In this document: positions 21,320 to 30,528 of the stretch, in pieces
How the letters are laid out: each line of letters begins with the position of its first letter
How positions within the stretch are numbered: the stretch's first letter is position 1
DNA from: Candidatus Kinetoplastibacterium desouzaii TCC079E
Lineage (GTDB): Bacteria > Pseudomonadota > Gammaproteobacteria > Burkholderiales > Burkholderiaceae_B
Direction: 5' to 3'
Assembly (NCBI RefSeq): GCF_000340795.1
Contig: NC_020294.1
Span: forward strand, 558,001-622,000
DNA: 64,000 nt
Notes under the pieces: model-generated
What the model was told of the DNA's origin: nothing
Databases searched by the model: none
Seen by the model: the letters and a program-made list of their open reading frames with translations, nothing else
Translations under genes and position numbers: made by a program

Positions 21320-21715
21320 TATTTTTTTCCTTTCAATTCAAGCCCTTTTTCTCATGATCGCAATAAATTTAAATATAGCAGAATCAGAATAGTTTTAACT
21401 CAAAATGATAATGCTTTTAAACTCAAAGAGTTAATCCACAATATCACTATGAAAAACAAAATCCTCTTTCACCATGAGCACAGAACAAACGCCAAAAAGA
21501 CGAATAAGATCGAAACGAAAGCCTTGGCAACTCACACTTTTGGTGTGGCCAAAAGCAACCATTATATTACCTCATGTAGATGATACAATTGTAGTCATAA
21601 AATCTAAAAATTAACATGTTCAATTAAGATAAAAAGCATGCTATGAGAAATTTCACTCTTTACTACGTTTATCATGCCTTTCATTATAAACTACTTATTA
21701 AAAATAAGTATTATA
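21320..21715 (-). promoter_or_regulatory. Long ilv operon leader with alternative hairpins
   Basis: No conventional gene fills this stretch between yaaA and ilvI. On the minus strand two TATAAT hexamers (21710-21715 and 21683-21688) could start transcription. A short ORF with a good ribosome binding site follows. Within its first codons (21524-21552) the RNA can form a nested stem TTGGC-CACAC / GTGTG-GCCAA. An alternative stem TTTTGG / CCAAAA uses overlapping bases. This part is clearly less AT-rich than the surroundings, suggesting selection. A betaproteobacterial cis-regulatory RNA upstream of acetolactate synthase genes (the ilvH motif) has been described; identity with it is inference. 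Confidence 0.55.
21431..21562 (-). CDS. Possible 43-residue leader peptide upstream of ilvI
   Basis: The ATG is preceded by GAGG at 7 bases. The frame reads MVAFGHTKSV, then SCQGFRFDLIRLFGVCSVLM, then a short acidic tail ending SDIVD. Codons such as GGC, CGT and CTC are unlike the A/T-ending codons of the neighbours. The peptide has several Leu, Ile and Val residues in its middle but no run of them as in classical ilv attenuators. It ends 111 bases before the ilvI start. It may be a translated leader, or the base bias may reflect RNA structure only. Confidence 0.4.
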   Translation of the reverse strand: MVAFGHTKSVSCQGFRFDLIRLFGVCSVLMVKEDFVFHSDIVD

Positions 21716-21734
21716 AATTTAAAAAAAACAATAA

Positions 21735-22511
21735 CTAATTTGTCTTTTTACTAAAATTCCTGAAAACTAAATTATTATCCGTTGATACCGAGTCATCAAA
21801 AATATAGCCATCTAAATTAAATTTCTTTAACATATCTATATTGTCTATTTTGTTTTGTATAACATATCTAGACATAAAACCACGAGCTCGTTTAGCATTA
21901 ACTCCAATAATTTTCCATTTCTCTTTGACCAAATTCTCAAAAGCACAATGTATAACATTAAATTGCAATAACTTACTATCTATAACCTTAAAATACTCAT
22001 TTGAAGCTAGGTTTACTATCGAACAAAAAGTATTTTCCTTTTTATAAGAGTTTAAATAATTAACAATATCATTACGCCAGAAATCATATAAATTTCTGTC
22101 AGAGTTAACTTCAATTCCAACGCCCATTTCCAATCTATAAGGACTTATCAAATCTAAAGGTCTTAATATGCCATATAAACCACTTAGGATAAAAAAATGT
22201 TTTTGTGCCCATTCCAAATCTTCAAGCTCTAATGAGTCAACATCTAAACAATTATAAACACTGCCATTAAACGAGAAAAAAGCTTCTGTTAAATAATTAT
22301 TGTTTTTAATATCCCAATCTCTATAACGAACATAATTTAACTCTGCTAAATTATTGCTTATCTTCATAAGATGAGATATCTCTCTTATACTTTTTTTCTG
22401 CATTTCTTTTATTAAAACCAATGATTTATCTAAGAAGAAAGGCATGGTTGAGTTAACATTTATCTGTTTTTTTGAAACAATTTTTTTTGATGGGGATAAT
22501 AAAAACAACAT
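21735..22511 (-). CDS. yaaA: Peroxide stress protein YaaA (DUF328 family)
   Basis: This 258-residue cytoplasmic protein starts MLFLLSPSKKI as the family does. It carries QKHFFILSGLYGILRPLDLISPYRLEMG in the middle and the usual C-terminal NAKRARGFMSRYVIQNKI. In E. coli YaaA limits DNA damage by lowering free iron under peroxide stress and its fold binds DNA. Length is standard. It lies upstream of the ilv leader on the same strand with no clear terminator in between. Confidence 0.92.
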   Translation of the reverse strand: MLFLLSPSKKIVSKKQINVNSTMPFFLDKSLVLIKEMQKKSIREISHLMKISNNLAELNYVRYRDWDIKNNNYLTEAFFSFNGSVYNCLDVDSLELEDLEWAQKHFFILSGLYGILRPLDLISPYRLEMGVGIEVNSDRNLYDFWRNDIVNYLNSYKKENTFCSIVNLASNEYFKVIDSKLLQFNVIHCAFENLVKEKWKIIGVNAKRARGFMSRYVIQNKIDNIDMLKKFNLDGYIFDDSVSTDNNLVFRNFSKKTN

Positions 22512-22649
22512 ATTGTGTAAATTCCATAACTTATAAAACAGTTATAAAAAACTATAAAATTATATTTTATAGATATCAAACATAACAATTAGGTGTATTA
22601 TATAATTTAAGATATAAGTTTATTATTTAACCTAAAATACTCATCTTAC

Positions 22650-22740
22650 GGAGAGATGACAGAGAGGCCTAATGTACCTGACTCGAAATCAGGAGTACGA
22701 TTTTGTTGTACCGTGGGTTCGAATCCCACTCTCTCCGCCA
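22650..22740 (+). tRNA. tRNA-Ser (anticodon CGA)
   Basis: This 91-base class II tRNA starts GGAGAGATGAC and ends CTCTCCGCCA. The anticodon stem CCTGA/TCAGG encloses CTCGAAA, giving CGA. The long variable arm GTACGATTTTGTTGTAC is complete. It reads UCG, a rare codon in such AT-rich DNA. Confidence 0.95.
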
Positions 22741-22757
22741 AAAATATAACAATATTA

Positions 22758-24098
22758 CTATGGTGTTAGTATACTTTCACCACCCATATAGGCACGCAAA
22801 ACAACTGGCACAGTAATGCTTCCATCAGAATTCTGATAATTCTCCAAAACAGCAACTAGAGATCTTCCAACAGCCAAACCAGAACCATTAATTGTATGCA
22901 AATATTCTACAGAACCATTAGAATTACGAAAACGAGCCTTCATCCTTCTAGCTTGAAAAGACTCACAATTGGATACTGATGATATTTCTCGCCAATTCTG
23001 TTGAGATGGCAACCAAACTTCTAAATCATAAGTTTTCGCTGCACAAAAACCCATATCTCCAGAGGATAATAAAACAACTCTATAAGGCAACTCCAATAAT
23101 TGCAAAACCCTTTCAGCGTGAGATAAAACATCCTCAAGAACATCATAAGAACGCTTAGGTTCCACTATTTGAACCAATTCAACTTTATCAAACTGATGCT
23201 GTCTTATAATACCTTTAATATCTCTACCTCCACTACCAGCCTCAGATCTAAAACATGGAGTATGAGCTGTTAACTTAATTGGCAATTCCTCTAATGACAC
23301 TATACTATCTGAAACACTTCCAATTAAAGTAATTTCTGATGTAGAAATCAAATACTGATCCTCATAATCATCTCCAACAATGGAAGAATCTTGATTACAA
23401 TGATTAGTATATTTTCTTACAGAAAACATATCTTCCTTAAATTTTGGCAATTGTCCAGTTCCAATTAAAGTAGAACTATTTACTATATAAGGAGTATAAC
23501 ACTCAGTGTAACCATGTTGAGTTACATGTAAATCCAACATAAATTGAGATAAAGCTCTATGTAATCTAGCTACCTTCCCTCTCATAAATGAAAATCTAGA
23601 ACCTGACATCTTAACACCAGTAGTAAGATCTAGGCCCAATCTTTCCCCCAAAGAAATATGATCTTTATAATCAAAATCCTTTTTAGTAAATTTATTTTCA
23701 GGAAAAACATTCTCTGGGTACCAACGCCTAATTTCTATATTTTCCTTATCAGTAAGACCCAAAGGAACAGTAGAATGAGGTAAATTTGGCAAAGACAATA
23801 AAATATCATTTATCAGAATTTGATAATTAGAGAGTTCCTTTTCTAGATCTTTGAGTTGACCAGGAATAGACTGAGACTCCAAAATCAATTCATCTGCATC
23901 TAAATTTTGCGATTTCAAAAAACCTATTTGCTTAGCTAAAACATTACGTCTAGCTTGTAAAGACTCTGTTTCTTGTTGAATTTTTTTTCGATTGAACTCA
24001 ACTCTTTCAAATTCATTTACATTAAAATCAAAACCACGAGAAAGTAAACTTTTTGCTACTTTTTGTGGATCACTACGTAAAAAACCAATATCTAACAT
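22758..24098 (-). CDS. serS: Seryl-tRNA synthetase
   Basis: This 446-residue class II synthetase has the N-terminal coiled-coil arm (about residues 30-105) that grips the long variable arm of tRNA-Ser. Motif 2 is seen in [30 protein letters not shown]. Motif 3 is near the end in [23 protein letters not shown]. The enzyme charges both serine tRNAs of this window. It converges on tRNA-Ser(CGA). Confidence 0.97.
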   Translation of the reverse strand: MLDIGFLRSDPQKVAKSLLSRGFDFNVNEFERVEFNRKKIQQETESLQARRNVLAKQIGFLKSQNLDADELILESQSIPGQLKDLEKELSNYQILINDILLSLPNLPHSTVPLGLTDKENIEIRRWYPENVFPENKFTKKDFDYKDHISLGERLGLDLTTGVKMSGSRFSFMRGKVARLHRALSQFMLDLHVTQHGYTECYTPYIVNSSTLIGTGQLPKFKEDMFSVRKYTNHCNQDSSIVGDDYEDQYLISTSEITLIGSVSDSIVSLEELPIKLTAHTPCFRSEAGSGGRDIKGIIRQHQFDKVELVQIVEPKRSYDVLEDVLSHAERVLQLLELPYRVVLLSSGDMGFCAAKTYDLEVWLPSQQNWREISSVSNCESFQARRMKARFRNSNGSVEYLHTINGSGLAVGRSLVAVLENYQNSDGSITVPVVLRAYMGGESILTP

Positions 24099-24142
24099 TG
24101 CTTTAATAATAAATAAGTTATAAGTGAATAAATAAATAAAAA

Positions 24143-25450
24143 TTAACTTTTATTTTTTTCCTGTTTATCTAAATTTTTCAAAAAAACCAGCTTTTGTTTT
24201 ATTTTTGCCTCCAGCCCAAATTCAGTAGGTTTATAAAAAACAGCATCTAATCCATCTGGAAAATATTGTTCTAAAGGAACATACCCCAATGGTTCATTGT
24301 GAACATATCTATAATCACGCCCATACCCTAATTTTTTTTCAAACATTGTCGATGCGTTACGTAAGTGTAATGGAACTGGATTACTACCATGTTTTTTCAC
24401 ATATTGCATTGATGACTTATAAGCATTATAAACAGAATTTGACTTTGCCGCACAAGACATATAAACAATAGCATTAGCCAATGCCAACTCACCCTCAGGA
24501 GAGCCCAAACGTTCGTATGTATCTGCACAACTCATACTCAAAGCAATAGCACGAGGATCTGCTAATCCTATATCCTCTGTAGCAAATCTTAATAATCTTC
24601 TTATTAAATAAGATGGATCGACACCACCATCAATCATTCGTTGAAACCAATATAAAGCAGCATCTGGATTTGAACCTCTCATAGATTTATGTAAAGCACT
24701 CATTTGATCATAAAAAGCATCACCTCGCTTATCAAAAACATTTAAGTCTTTTGAAAAATTATTTACAAACCAATTATGATCAATCTCATATACATTAGAA
24801 GCAAGAGCATGTTCAAATAAAATATCTAAATAATTGATTAACTTTCTACCATCCCCATCAGAAAAACTTATTAAATTAACACAGACATCTTGGCTTAAAT
24901 TAATACTCTTTGGCGATAAATCTTTATTCAGGAAATCTAACGCCCTCAGTAATATTTTTTGCAAATCATCAAAATTCAGTGGTTTCATAACATATACTTT
25001 AAGCCTTGAAAGCAACGCTGAATTAATTTCAAAAGCAGGATTTTCCGTGGTAGCTCCTACAAAATAAAACAATCCTTCCTCTATATATGGTAAAAAAACA
25101 TCTTGTTGAGACTTATTAAAACGATGAACTTCATCAACAAATAATACTGTATCTATTCCTTTATTTTTTGATTTTTCAGCATTATAAATAATATCTCTTA
25201 TCTCTTTTATTCCACTTAACACAGCCGACATAGATACAAATTCAAAACTAGATGAGTCAGATAACAGACGAGCTAATGTGGTTTTTCCAACTCCTGGAGG
25301 TCCCCATAAAATCATTGAATGCATTTTATTCTTTTCTATAGCAAGTCTTAAAGGCCTTCCATCGCTAAGCAAATGGTCCTGTCCAACAAAATCCTTTATT
25401 TCTTTAGGCCGCAAAAGCTCTGCAAGTGGAACACTCATATTATTCACCAT
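24143..25450 (-). CDS. rarA: Replication-associated recombination protein A (RarA/MgsA AAA+ ATPase)
   Basis: This 435-residue clamp-loader-like ATPase acts at stalled replication forks. Walker A GPPGVGKT is at residues 50-57, Walker [16 protein letters not shown] follows, and sensor 1 is in [20 protein letters not shown]. The C-terminal tetramerisation part has [23 protein letters not shown]. The start may be M1 or M5 ([11 protein letters not shown]); GGTG upstream of M5 would be a weak site. It lies 18 bases after lolA. Confidence 0.94.
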   Translation of the reverse strand: MVNNMSVPLAELLRPKEIKDFVGQDHLLSDGRPLRLAIEKNKMHSMILWGPPGVGKTTLARLLSDSSSFEFVSMSAVLSGIKEIRDIIYNAEKSKNKGIDTVLFVDEVHRFNKSQQDVFLPYIEEGLFYFVGATTENPAFEINSALLSRLKVYVMKPLNFDDLQKILLRALDFLNKDLSPKSINLSQDVCVNLISFSDGDGRKLINYLDILFEHALASNVYEIDHNWFVNNFSKDLNVFDKRGDAFYDQMSALHKSMRGSNPDAALYWFQRMIDGGVDPSYLIRRLLRFATEDIGLADPRAIALSMSCADTYERLGSPEGELALANAIVYMSCAAKSNSVYNAYKSSMQYVKKHGSNPVPLHLRNASTMFEKKLGYGRDYRYVHNEPLGYVPLEQYFPDGLDAVFYKPTEFGLEAKIKQKLVFLKNLDKQEKNKS

Positions 25451-25468
25451 ATAAAATATAAAAACACT

Positions 25469-26077
25469 CTACATGTTTATAATTTCTACATCATCAGGAA
25501 GAATTAACTCAAAAAAACTATCTGATAACAAACCATCAAACTCAACATTTAAAAAATCTATTGAAATAACTCTATCAAAAACATCTACCATTGAAATTCT
25601 ATGAATAAAAGTATCTAAGAGAACTAAATTAATCTCTCTAAAACCCATATCAAAATTTAAAAAATCAGCCGACACTAAGACGCAATTATCCCGTTCTTCA
25701 TATTTGTTAACTTTCAATATCTTATTTAAATTATGATCAAGAAAAATAAAAGAAAAATAACAACCATCAATTCTTTTGATTATTAATTGATTCAAAGAAA
25801 TATCGTATTGATTAATACATTCGCCATCATAAACTACAATCTGATCATTTCCAGAAAATAACTCTAGCCTAATCTTATTAGGCCTTTTAATATAAAATTT
25901 ACCTTTTTGAATAAACTCACTATTATCATTATATTGAGTAGTTTGTATAAAATCACCATGTATACATTTATGATTCTTATATAAATCTATAACTAAAGAA
26001 TTATTATCTATAGACAAAACATGAAAACTAAAAAAATAGAAAAATATAACTAACCATAAATTTATCTTCTTAAACAT
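25469..26077 (-). CDS. lolA: Outer-membrane lipoprotein carrier protein LolA
   Basis: This 202-residue periplasmic protein carries lipoproteins from the LolCDE complex to the outer membrane. Residues 1-22 form a signal peptide with a long phenylalanine-rich core. The motif [34 protein letters not shown] matches the LolA beta-sheet half-barrel. The start overlaps the ftsK stop by eight bases. The ftsK-lolA-rarA-serS order is common in proteobacteria. BamE at 40531 is one possible lipoprotein client. Confidence 0.9.
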   Translation of the reverse strand: MFKKINLWLVIFFYFFSFHVLSIDNNSLVIDLYKNHKCIHGDFIQTTQYNDNSEFIQKGKFYIKRPNKIRLELFSGNDQIVVYDGECINQYDISLNQLIIKRIDGCYFSFIFLDHNLNKILKVNKYEERDNCVLVSADFLNFDMGFREINLVLLDTFIHRISMVDVFDRVISIDFLNVEFDGLLSDSFFELILPDDVEIINM

Positions 26078-28619
26078 CGTCGTTATTCAAAGCAATAAGT
26101 ATTTCACGATTTCCATTAGAAGACATTTTTGAAACCATACCTTCTTTTTCCATTTGCTCTAACAATCTTGCTGCTCGATTATAACCAATTCTCAAGTGAC
26201 GCTGGACTAAAGAAATAGAAGCCCTCTTATGTTTTATAACAATTTCACATGCTTTATCATACATTGGATCATCATCATGAGTCTCAATCCCTGTTATGCT
26301 ATTTATATTTTCAGAACTATCTGAAGATTCACTATCCAATATACCTTCAATATAATTTGCTTCACCTTGTGATTTAAAATGGTCAACAACCCTATGTACC
26401 TCATCATCACTAACAAAAGCACCATGTACCCTGACAGGAAAACCAACTCCTGGAGGTAAATATAACATATCACCTTGACCTAATAAATTCTCCGCACCAG
26501 ATTGATCCAGTATAGTACGAGAATCTATTTTTGATGATACCTGAAAAGCAATTCTTGTCGGAATATTTGCTTTAATTAAACCAGTAATAACATCAACACT
26601 TGGACGTTGTGTCGCCAATATCAAATGAATGCCAGCAGCTCTAGCTTTTTGTGCTAAACGAGCTATTAATTCTTCTATCTTTTTTCCAACCACCATCATT
26701 AAATCAGCCAATTCATCAATAACCACAACGATTGCTGGCATTCTCTGTAGAAACTCAGGATTATCATCACTAATTGAAAATGGATTTTTAATCATATTAT
26801 GAGATATAGATGCTTCTATTATTTTTTCATTATAACCTGCCAAGTTACGTACACCCAATTTGCTCATAATCTTATATCTCCTTTCCATTTCACCTACACA
26901 CCACCTAAGTGCGTTAGAAGCTTTTTTCATATCAGTAACCACATTAGTTAATAAATGTGGTATTCCTTCGTAAATGCTCATCTCAAGCATCTTAGGATCT
27001 ATTAAAATTAGCCTTATTTGAGAAGGATCAGACTTATATAACAGTGATATAATCATTGCATTAATTCCAACAGATTTACCAGATCCAGTAGTTCCAGCCA
27101 CCAACAAATGAGGCATCTTAGCTAAATCTGCAATAATTGGATTGCCTGCAATATCTTTACCCAAAGCCATAGTTAGCACAGAACTGCTATTAAGATAAAC
27201 TTCAGAATTTAAAATCTCAGACAAGTTAACAGATTGACGTTTTTTATTTGGCAGTTCCAAGCCCATAAGATTTTTACCAGGAATTGTCTCTACAACTCGA
27301 ATACTCGCAACACTAAGGGCACGAGCTAGATCTCTAGCCAAGTTAACAATTTGACTGCCCTTTACACCAATGTCAGGTTCTATTTCATATCTTGTTACAA
27401 CTGGGCCAGATTCAGCCAAAACAACCTTTACGACAACACCAAAATCAGAAAGTTTTCTTTCTATTAATCTAGATGTTGACTCTATTATTTCTGGAGTCAC
27501 ATAAAATTGATTTTCTTTTGGAGGGTCAAGCAAAGACAAATCTGGATTAATAGTAGTAATTTGATTATCATGTGCTATTGATTCTTTATTATTCTTATCA
27601 TAGAAACCAATATTATCTTCTTTATTGTCTATTATCTCATCATTAAGATCTGAGTCATTGTCATTAAGATCTGAGTCATTGTCAGAATTTAAATAAAAAT
27701 TCTCACTGCTAGAATATGAATTATTATCAACATCATTATTACGATTAGAAATATTCATTAATTTTTTTTTATCGAAAGAAGAATCTTTCTTGATAAAAGA
27801 AGTCCTATTTGAAGTGTTATCTTTTTTATCTAAAACCTTGCTCTTTATGAAACCATTAATCAAATTTTTAATAACCCTAACAACAAAATTAATCACACTA
27901 AAAACCAAACGTCTAATGTAATTACAAAAATTTAACATACAACTAAATAATCTATTCAGCAATGAACCAAAATACTCAAAAAAAGATAGCCAAGAAAAAG
28001 AAAAGAATAAACCAACGCCTATAAAAAGCATTGCCAAAAAAATCAGATTAGTAACAATATACCCAAGATAGAAATATAAAAAATCTACCATCATACTGCC
28101 AATCAAACAATTTAATGAACAGATGTTAGAAAACCTTATAGGGAGATATTGATAGAAAAAACCTATGTATAATGACTCTATACCTGATGATCCTAACAAC
28201 ACAAAAATAAAACCAATAATTCTTTCTAAATAAATAGAATTCCATATAGAAATATTTTTACTATCATAATTATTTAATCTAGAATCTAAATATCTATAAA
28301 AAACAAACACCCAAGAAAACATTAAAAAAATGAACCACCAAGATGAAAATCCTAGAAAAGTTATAAAAAAATCAGATATGTAAAAACCTAACACTCCACC
28401 TTTGTTTTGCAATTTAGCATCCAATGAATACCCTTGAAAGTTTAGTCTATCATCAAAATTCCAAGTAACTAAACTTACTGTTACCCATATAGAAATAAGA
28501 ATAAATAAAATAAAAATAGCTTCACAAGATATAGTAGAAAGCTTTATTGATTGAAAAATATTTTTCAGTTTGTTTCTGAACTTTAAGATATTTTGAAAAA
28601 TTTTATATTGTTGAGACAT
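26070..28619 (-). CDS. ftsK: DNA translocase FtsK
   Basis: This 849-residue protein couples septum formation with chromosome segregation. About four transmembrane helices lie in residues 30-210. A hydrophilic linker rich in Asn, Asp and Ser spans about 265-360. The RecA-like motor has Walker A GTTGSGKS at 509-516 and [17 protein letters not shown] as Walker B. The C-terminal gamma winged helix ([30 protein letters not shown]) would read KOPS sites. Length is near the betaproteobacterial norm. The gene is divergent from trxB with only 45 bases between the start codons. Confidence 0.96.
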   Translation of the reverse strand: MSQQYKIFQNILKFRNKLKNIFQSIKLSTISCEAIFILFILISIWVTVSLVTWNFDDRLNFQGYSLDAKLQNKGGVLGFYISDFFITFLGFSSWWFIFLMFSWVFVFYRYLDSRLNNYDSKNISIWNSIYLERIIGFIFVLLGSSGIESLYIGFFYQYLPIRFSNICSLNCLIGSMMVDFLYFYLGYIVTNLIFLAMLFIGVGLFFSFSWLSFFEYFGSLLNRLFSCMLNFCNYIRRLVFSVINFVVRVIKNLINGFIKSKVLDKKDNTSNRTSFIKKDSSFDKKKLMNISNRNNDVDNNSYSSSENFYLNSDNDSDLNDNDSDLNDEIIDNKEDNIGFYDKNNKESIAHDNQITTINPDLSLLDPPKENQFYVTPEIIESTSRLIERKLSDFGVVVKVVLAESGPVVTRYEIEPDIGVKGSQIVNLARDLARALSVASIRVVETIPGKNLMGLELPNKKRQSVNLSEILNSEVYLNSSSVLTMALGKDIAGNPIIADLAKMPHLLVAGTTGSGKSVGINAMIISLLYKSDPSQIRLILIDPKMLEMSIYEGIPHLLTNVVTDMKKASNALRWCVGEMERRYKIMSKLGVRNLAGYNEKIIEASISHNMIKNPFSISDDNPEFLQRMPAIVVVIDELADLMMVVGKKIEELIARLAQKARAAGIHLILATQRPSVDVITGLIKANIPTRIAFQVSSKIDSRTILDQSGAENLLGQGDMLYLPPGVGFPVRVHGAFVSDDEVHRVVDHFKSQGEANYIEGILDSESSDSSENINSITGIETHDDDPMYDKACEIVIKHKRASISLVQRHLRIGYNRAARLLEQMEKEGMVSKMSSNGNREILIALNNDDV
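27640..27681 (-). repeat. Perfect 21-bp tandem duplication in the ftsK linker
   Basis: Two adjacent identical copies of a 21-bp unit encode the acidic run (NDNDSDL)x2 in the FtsK linker. The frame is kept. Such duplications in linkers often vary in copy number between strains. Confidence 0.9.
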
Positions 28620-28664
28620 ACAGAAAATGATAATTTAGTTATTTTAACTTATATAGGTAAAACA

Positions 28665-29621
28665 ATGTCTAAAACTAAACATGTTAAAGTTTTAATAATA
28701 GGTTCCGGACCAGCAGGATATACAGCGGCAATATATGCTGCTAGAGCAAATCTTAATCCTTTAATTATTACAGGATTAGATAAAGGCGGTCAATTAATGA
28801 ATACTCTAGAAGTAGAAAACTGGCCAACAATGTCAAACGGAATTGATGGTCCTAGTCTTATGGATCTATTCTTAAAGCACGCCATTAAGTTTAATGTTAA
28901 AGTAATTTCTGACATTATGATAGATGTAGATTTTTCAAAAAGACCTTTTATTGTAAAAACAGAAAGTGGAATTGATTATATTTGCCAAACAGTAATTATA
29001 GCAACTGGAGCAACAGCAAAGAAACTAAATATTCCATCTGAGGAAAAATATTCAGGAATTGGCGTGTCATATTGTGCAACATGCGACGGTCCATTTTATA
29101 AAAATAAAAATGTATTAATCATTGGCGGAGGAAATACAGCTGTAGAAGATGCTTTATATTTATCTGGATTATGCAAAAAAGTAACACTTATACATCGTCA
29201 TGATAAATTTAAAGCAGAACCAATTTTAATGGATAAACTTACAAAAAAAATAAACTTGGGATTAATAGAATTAAAAACTTTTTACAAATTAGAGGAAATA
29301 TTAGGAGATGATGAAAGCATTACATCAGCAAAAATAATAAATATAAAATCAAAAACAAAAGAAATAATAAATATCGAAGGAGTATTCATAGCCATAGGAC
29401 ACGACCCAAACACATCAATTTTTAAAAACAAACTTGCCATGTCTGATGGTTACATCTTAACCAACAAAGTAAATGAGAATTACCAAACAATGACATCAAT
29501 ACCAGGAATATTTGCCGCAGGAGATGTTCAAGATAAAATATACAAACAGGCAATTACAAGCGCTGGAACAGGATGCATGGCTGCATTAGATGCTCAAAGA
29601 TGGCTAGAAAACAATGAATAA
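28665..29621 (+). CDS. trxB: Thioredoxin-disulfide reductase
   Basis: This 318-residue FAD enzyme uses NADPH to reduce thioredoxin. The FAD motif GSGPAGYTAAIYAAR is at 13-27, the redox pair C137/C140 is in CATCDG, and the NADPH motif GGGNTAVEDALYLS follows. The C-terminal FAD motif reads GIFAAGDVQDKIYKQAITSAGTGCMAALDA. I start at the ATG giving MSKTKHVKVL, with an AGG site upstream; the frame is open further upstream but would run into ftsK. Thioredoxin itself is not certain in this window, though a CGIC protein lies at 44346. Confidence 0.96.
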   Translation: MSKTKHVKVLIIGSGPAGYTAAIYAARANLNPLIITGLDKGGQLMNTLEVENWPTMSNGIDGPSLMDLFLKHAIKFNVKVISDIMIDVDFSKRPFIVKTESGIDYICQTVIIATGATAKKLNIPSEEKYSGIGVSYCATCDGPFYKNKNVLIIGGGNTAVEDALYLSGLCKKVTLIHRHDKFKAEPILMDKLTKKINLGLIELKTFYKLEEILGDDESITSAKIINIKSKTKEIINIEGVFIAIGHDPNTSIFKNKLAMSDGYILTNKVNENYQTMTSIPGIFAAGDVQDKIYKQAITSAGTGCMAALDAQRWLENNE

Positions 29622-30141
29622 GTTCATTTTTACAAAATTTGAGGATTTTAAAAATAGTTACCACAATAAAAAAAAAGACATTAAAACCACAAGAAATAAA
29701 AACTGTAAACAACAAATAAAAAATAATAATTATGATATAATAGAAAACTATATATCTGATGAATTGGACGTATCCACACTACTCTCTGAAGACGGTACGT
29801 CTTATATTAACAAAAATTCAGATCCAAACACTGCCAAAAATTTAAAAAACGGCAAATGGCAAGTAAAGGCAAAGCTAGATTTACATGGATTAAGAGTAGA
29901 CAGCGCAAGAAAAGCATTAAATGACTTTATTCAAGAATGCTACCAACTTGATATGAGATGCGTAATCATAATACATGGGAAAGGTTACGGATCACCCAAT
30001 GAAATTGGACCAATTCTAAAGAAAAAAGTAAGATCATGGTTAGTACAACTTAAGAATGTCCAAGCTTTTTCAGAACCTACTGAGAAAGATGGGGGCTCAG
30101 GGGCGGTAATAATCTTATTAAGACGAAAATTTAAACTATAA
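29614..30141 (+). CDS. Smr-domain protein (possible endonuclease)
   Basis: This 175-residue protein has a low-complexity lysine/asparagine-rich N-terminal half. A C-terminal Smr domain starts near residue 85 with KLDLHGLRVDSARKALNDFI (LDxHG motif). The IIHGKGYGSPNEIGPILKKKV segment (HGKG motif) follows, and the tail is GGSGAVIILLRRKF. Standalone Smr proteins can nick DNA or RNA; which applies here is not known. The start overlaps the trxB end by eight bases and its stop directly abuts the next ATG, so the three genes form a tight unit. Confidence 0.88.
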   Translation: MNKFIFTKFEDFKNSYHNKKKDIKTTRNKNCKQQIKNNNYDIIENYISDELDVSTLLSEDGTSYINKNSDPNTAKNLKNGKWQVKAKLDLHGLRVDSARKALNDFIQECYQLDMRCVIIIHGKGYGSPNEIGPILKKKVRSWLVQLKNVQAFSEPTEKDGGSGAVIILLRRKFKL

Positions 30142-30471
30142 ATGAAATTTATATATCTATCAATTGCAATCATTACTGAGCTATTAGCAACAATAGCATT
30201 AAAAAACTCAATTGGCTTTACTAAACTATGGCCTTCATTATTCACATGCACATTGTATGTCATTTCAACTTATTTCTTATCACTAACTCTACAAGATATA
30301 CCTGTAGGAATAGCTTATGCAATATGGTGTGGAGTTGGTATAGTTCTAGTATCTATAATAGGATATTTCTACTTTGGACAAGAATTAGATACAGCAGCTA
30401 TAATAGGAATATCTATGATAGTCCTGGGAGTAATAGTCATGAATGTATTCTCGAAAGTCAGCATGGACTAG
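30142..30471 (+). CDS. Small multidrug resistance (SMR) family transporter, EmrE/QacE type
   Basis: This 109-residue protein has four transmembrane helices, typical of proton-coupled exporters of cationic compounds. The essential glutamate is E13 in IIITELLATIALK and the signature AIWCGVGIVLVSIIGYFYFGQELD is in helix 3 and the following loop. It begins directly at the stop of the Smr-domain gene, so translation is probably coupled. Substrates cannot be inferred; guanidinium-type export is also possible in the wider family. Confidence 0.88.
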   Translation: MKFIYLSIAIITELLATIALKNSIGFTKLWPSLFTCTLYVISTYFLSLTLQDIPVGIAYAIWCGVGIVLVSIIGYFYFGQELDTAAIIGISMIVLGVIVMNVFSKVSMD

Positions 30472-30514
30472 ATAATTACGTATCAATAACATCATAATTA
30501 TCTAGTTCCACTTT
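30467..30514. terminator. Probable bidirectional terminator between convergent genes
   Basis: A perfect 12-bp stem (ACTAGATAATTA / TAATTATCTAGT) with a 16-base loop starts inside the stop codon of the SMR gene. TCCACTTTT follows on the plus strand. It lies between the SMR gene and the convergent antiporter, 14 bases from the latter's stop. Confidence 0.65.
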
Positions 30515-30528
30515 TATACCTGGATTAT

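Noticed and set aside
21287-21583. 98-residue plus-strand ORF across the ilvI start and leader
   Set aside because: It has no recognisable features or ribosome binding site and lies opposite the ilvI start and the leader, whose minus-strand reading is better supported.
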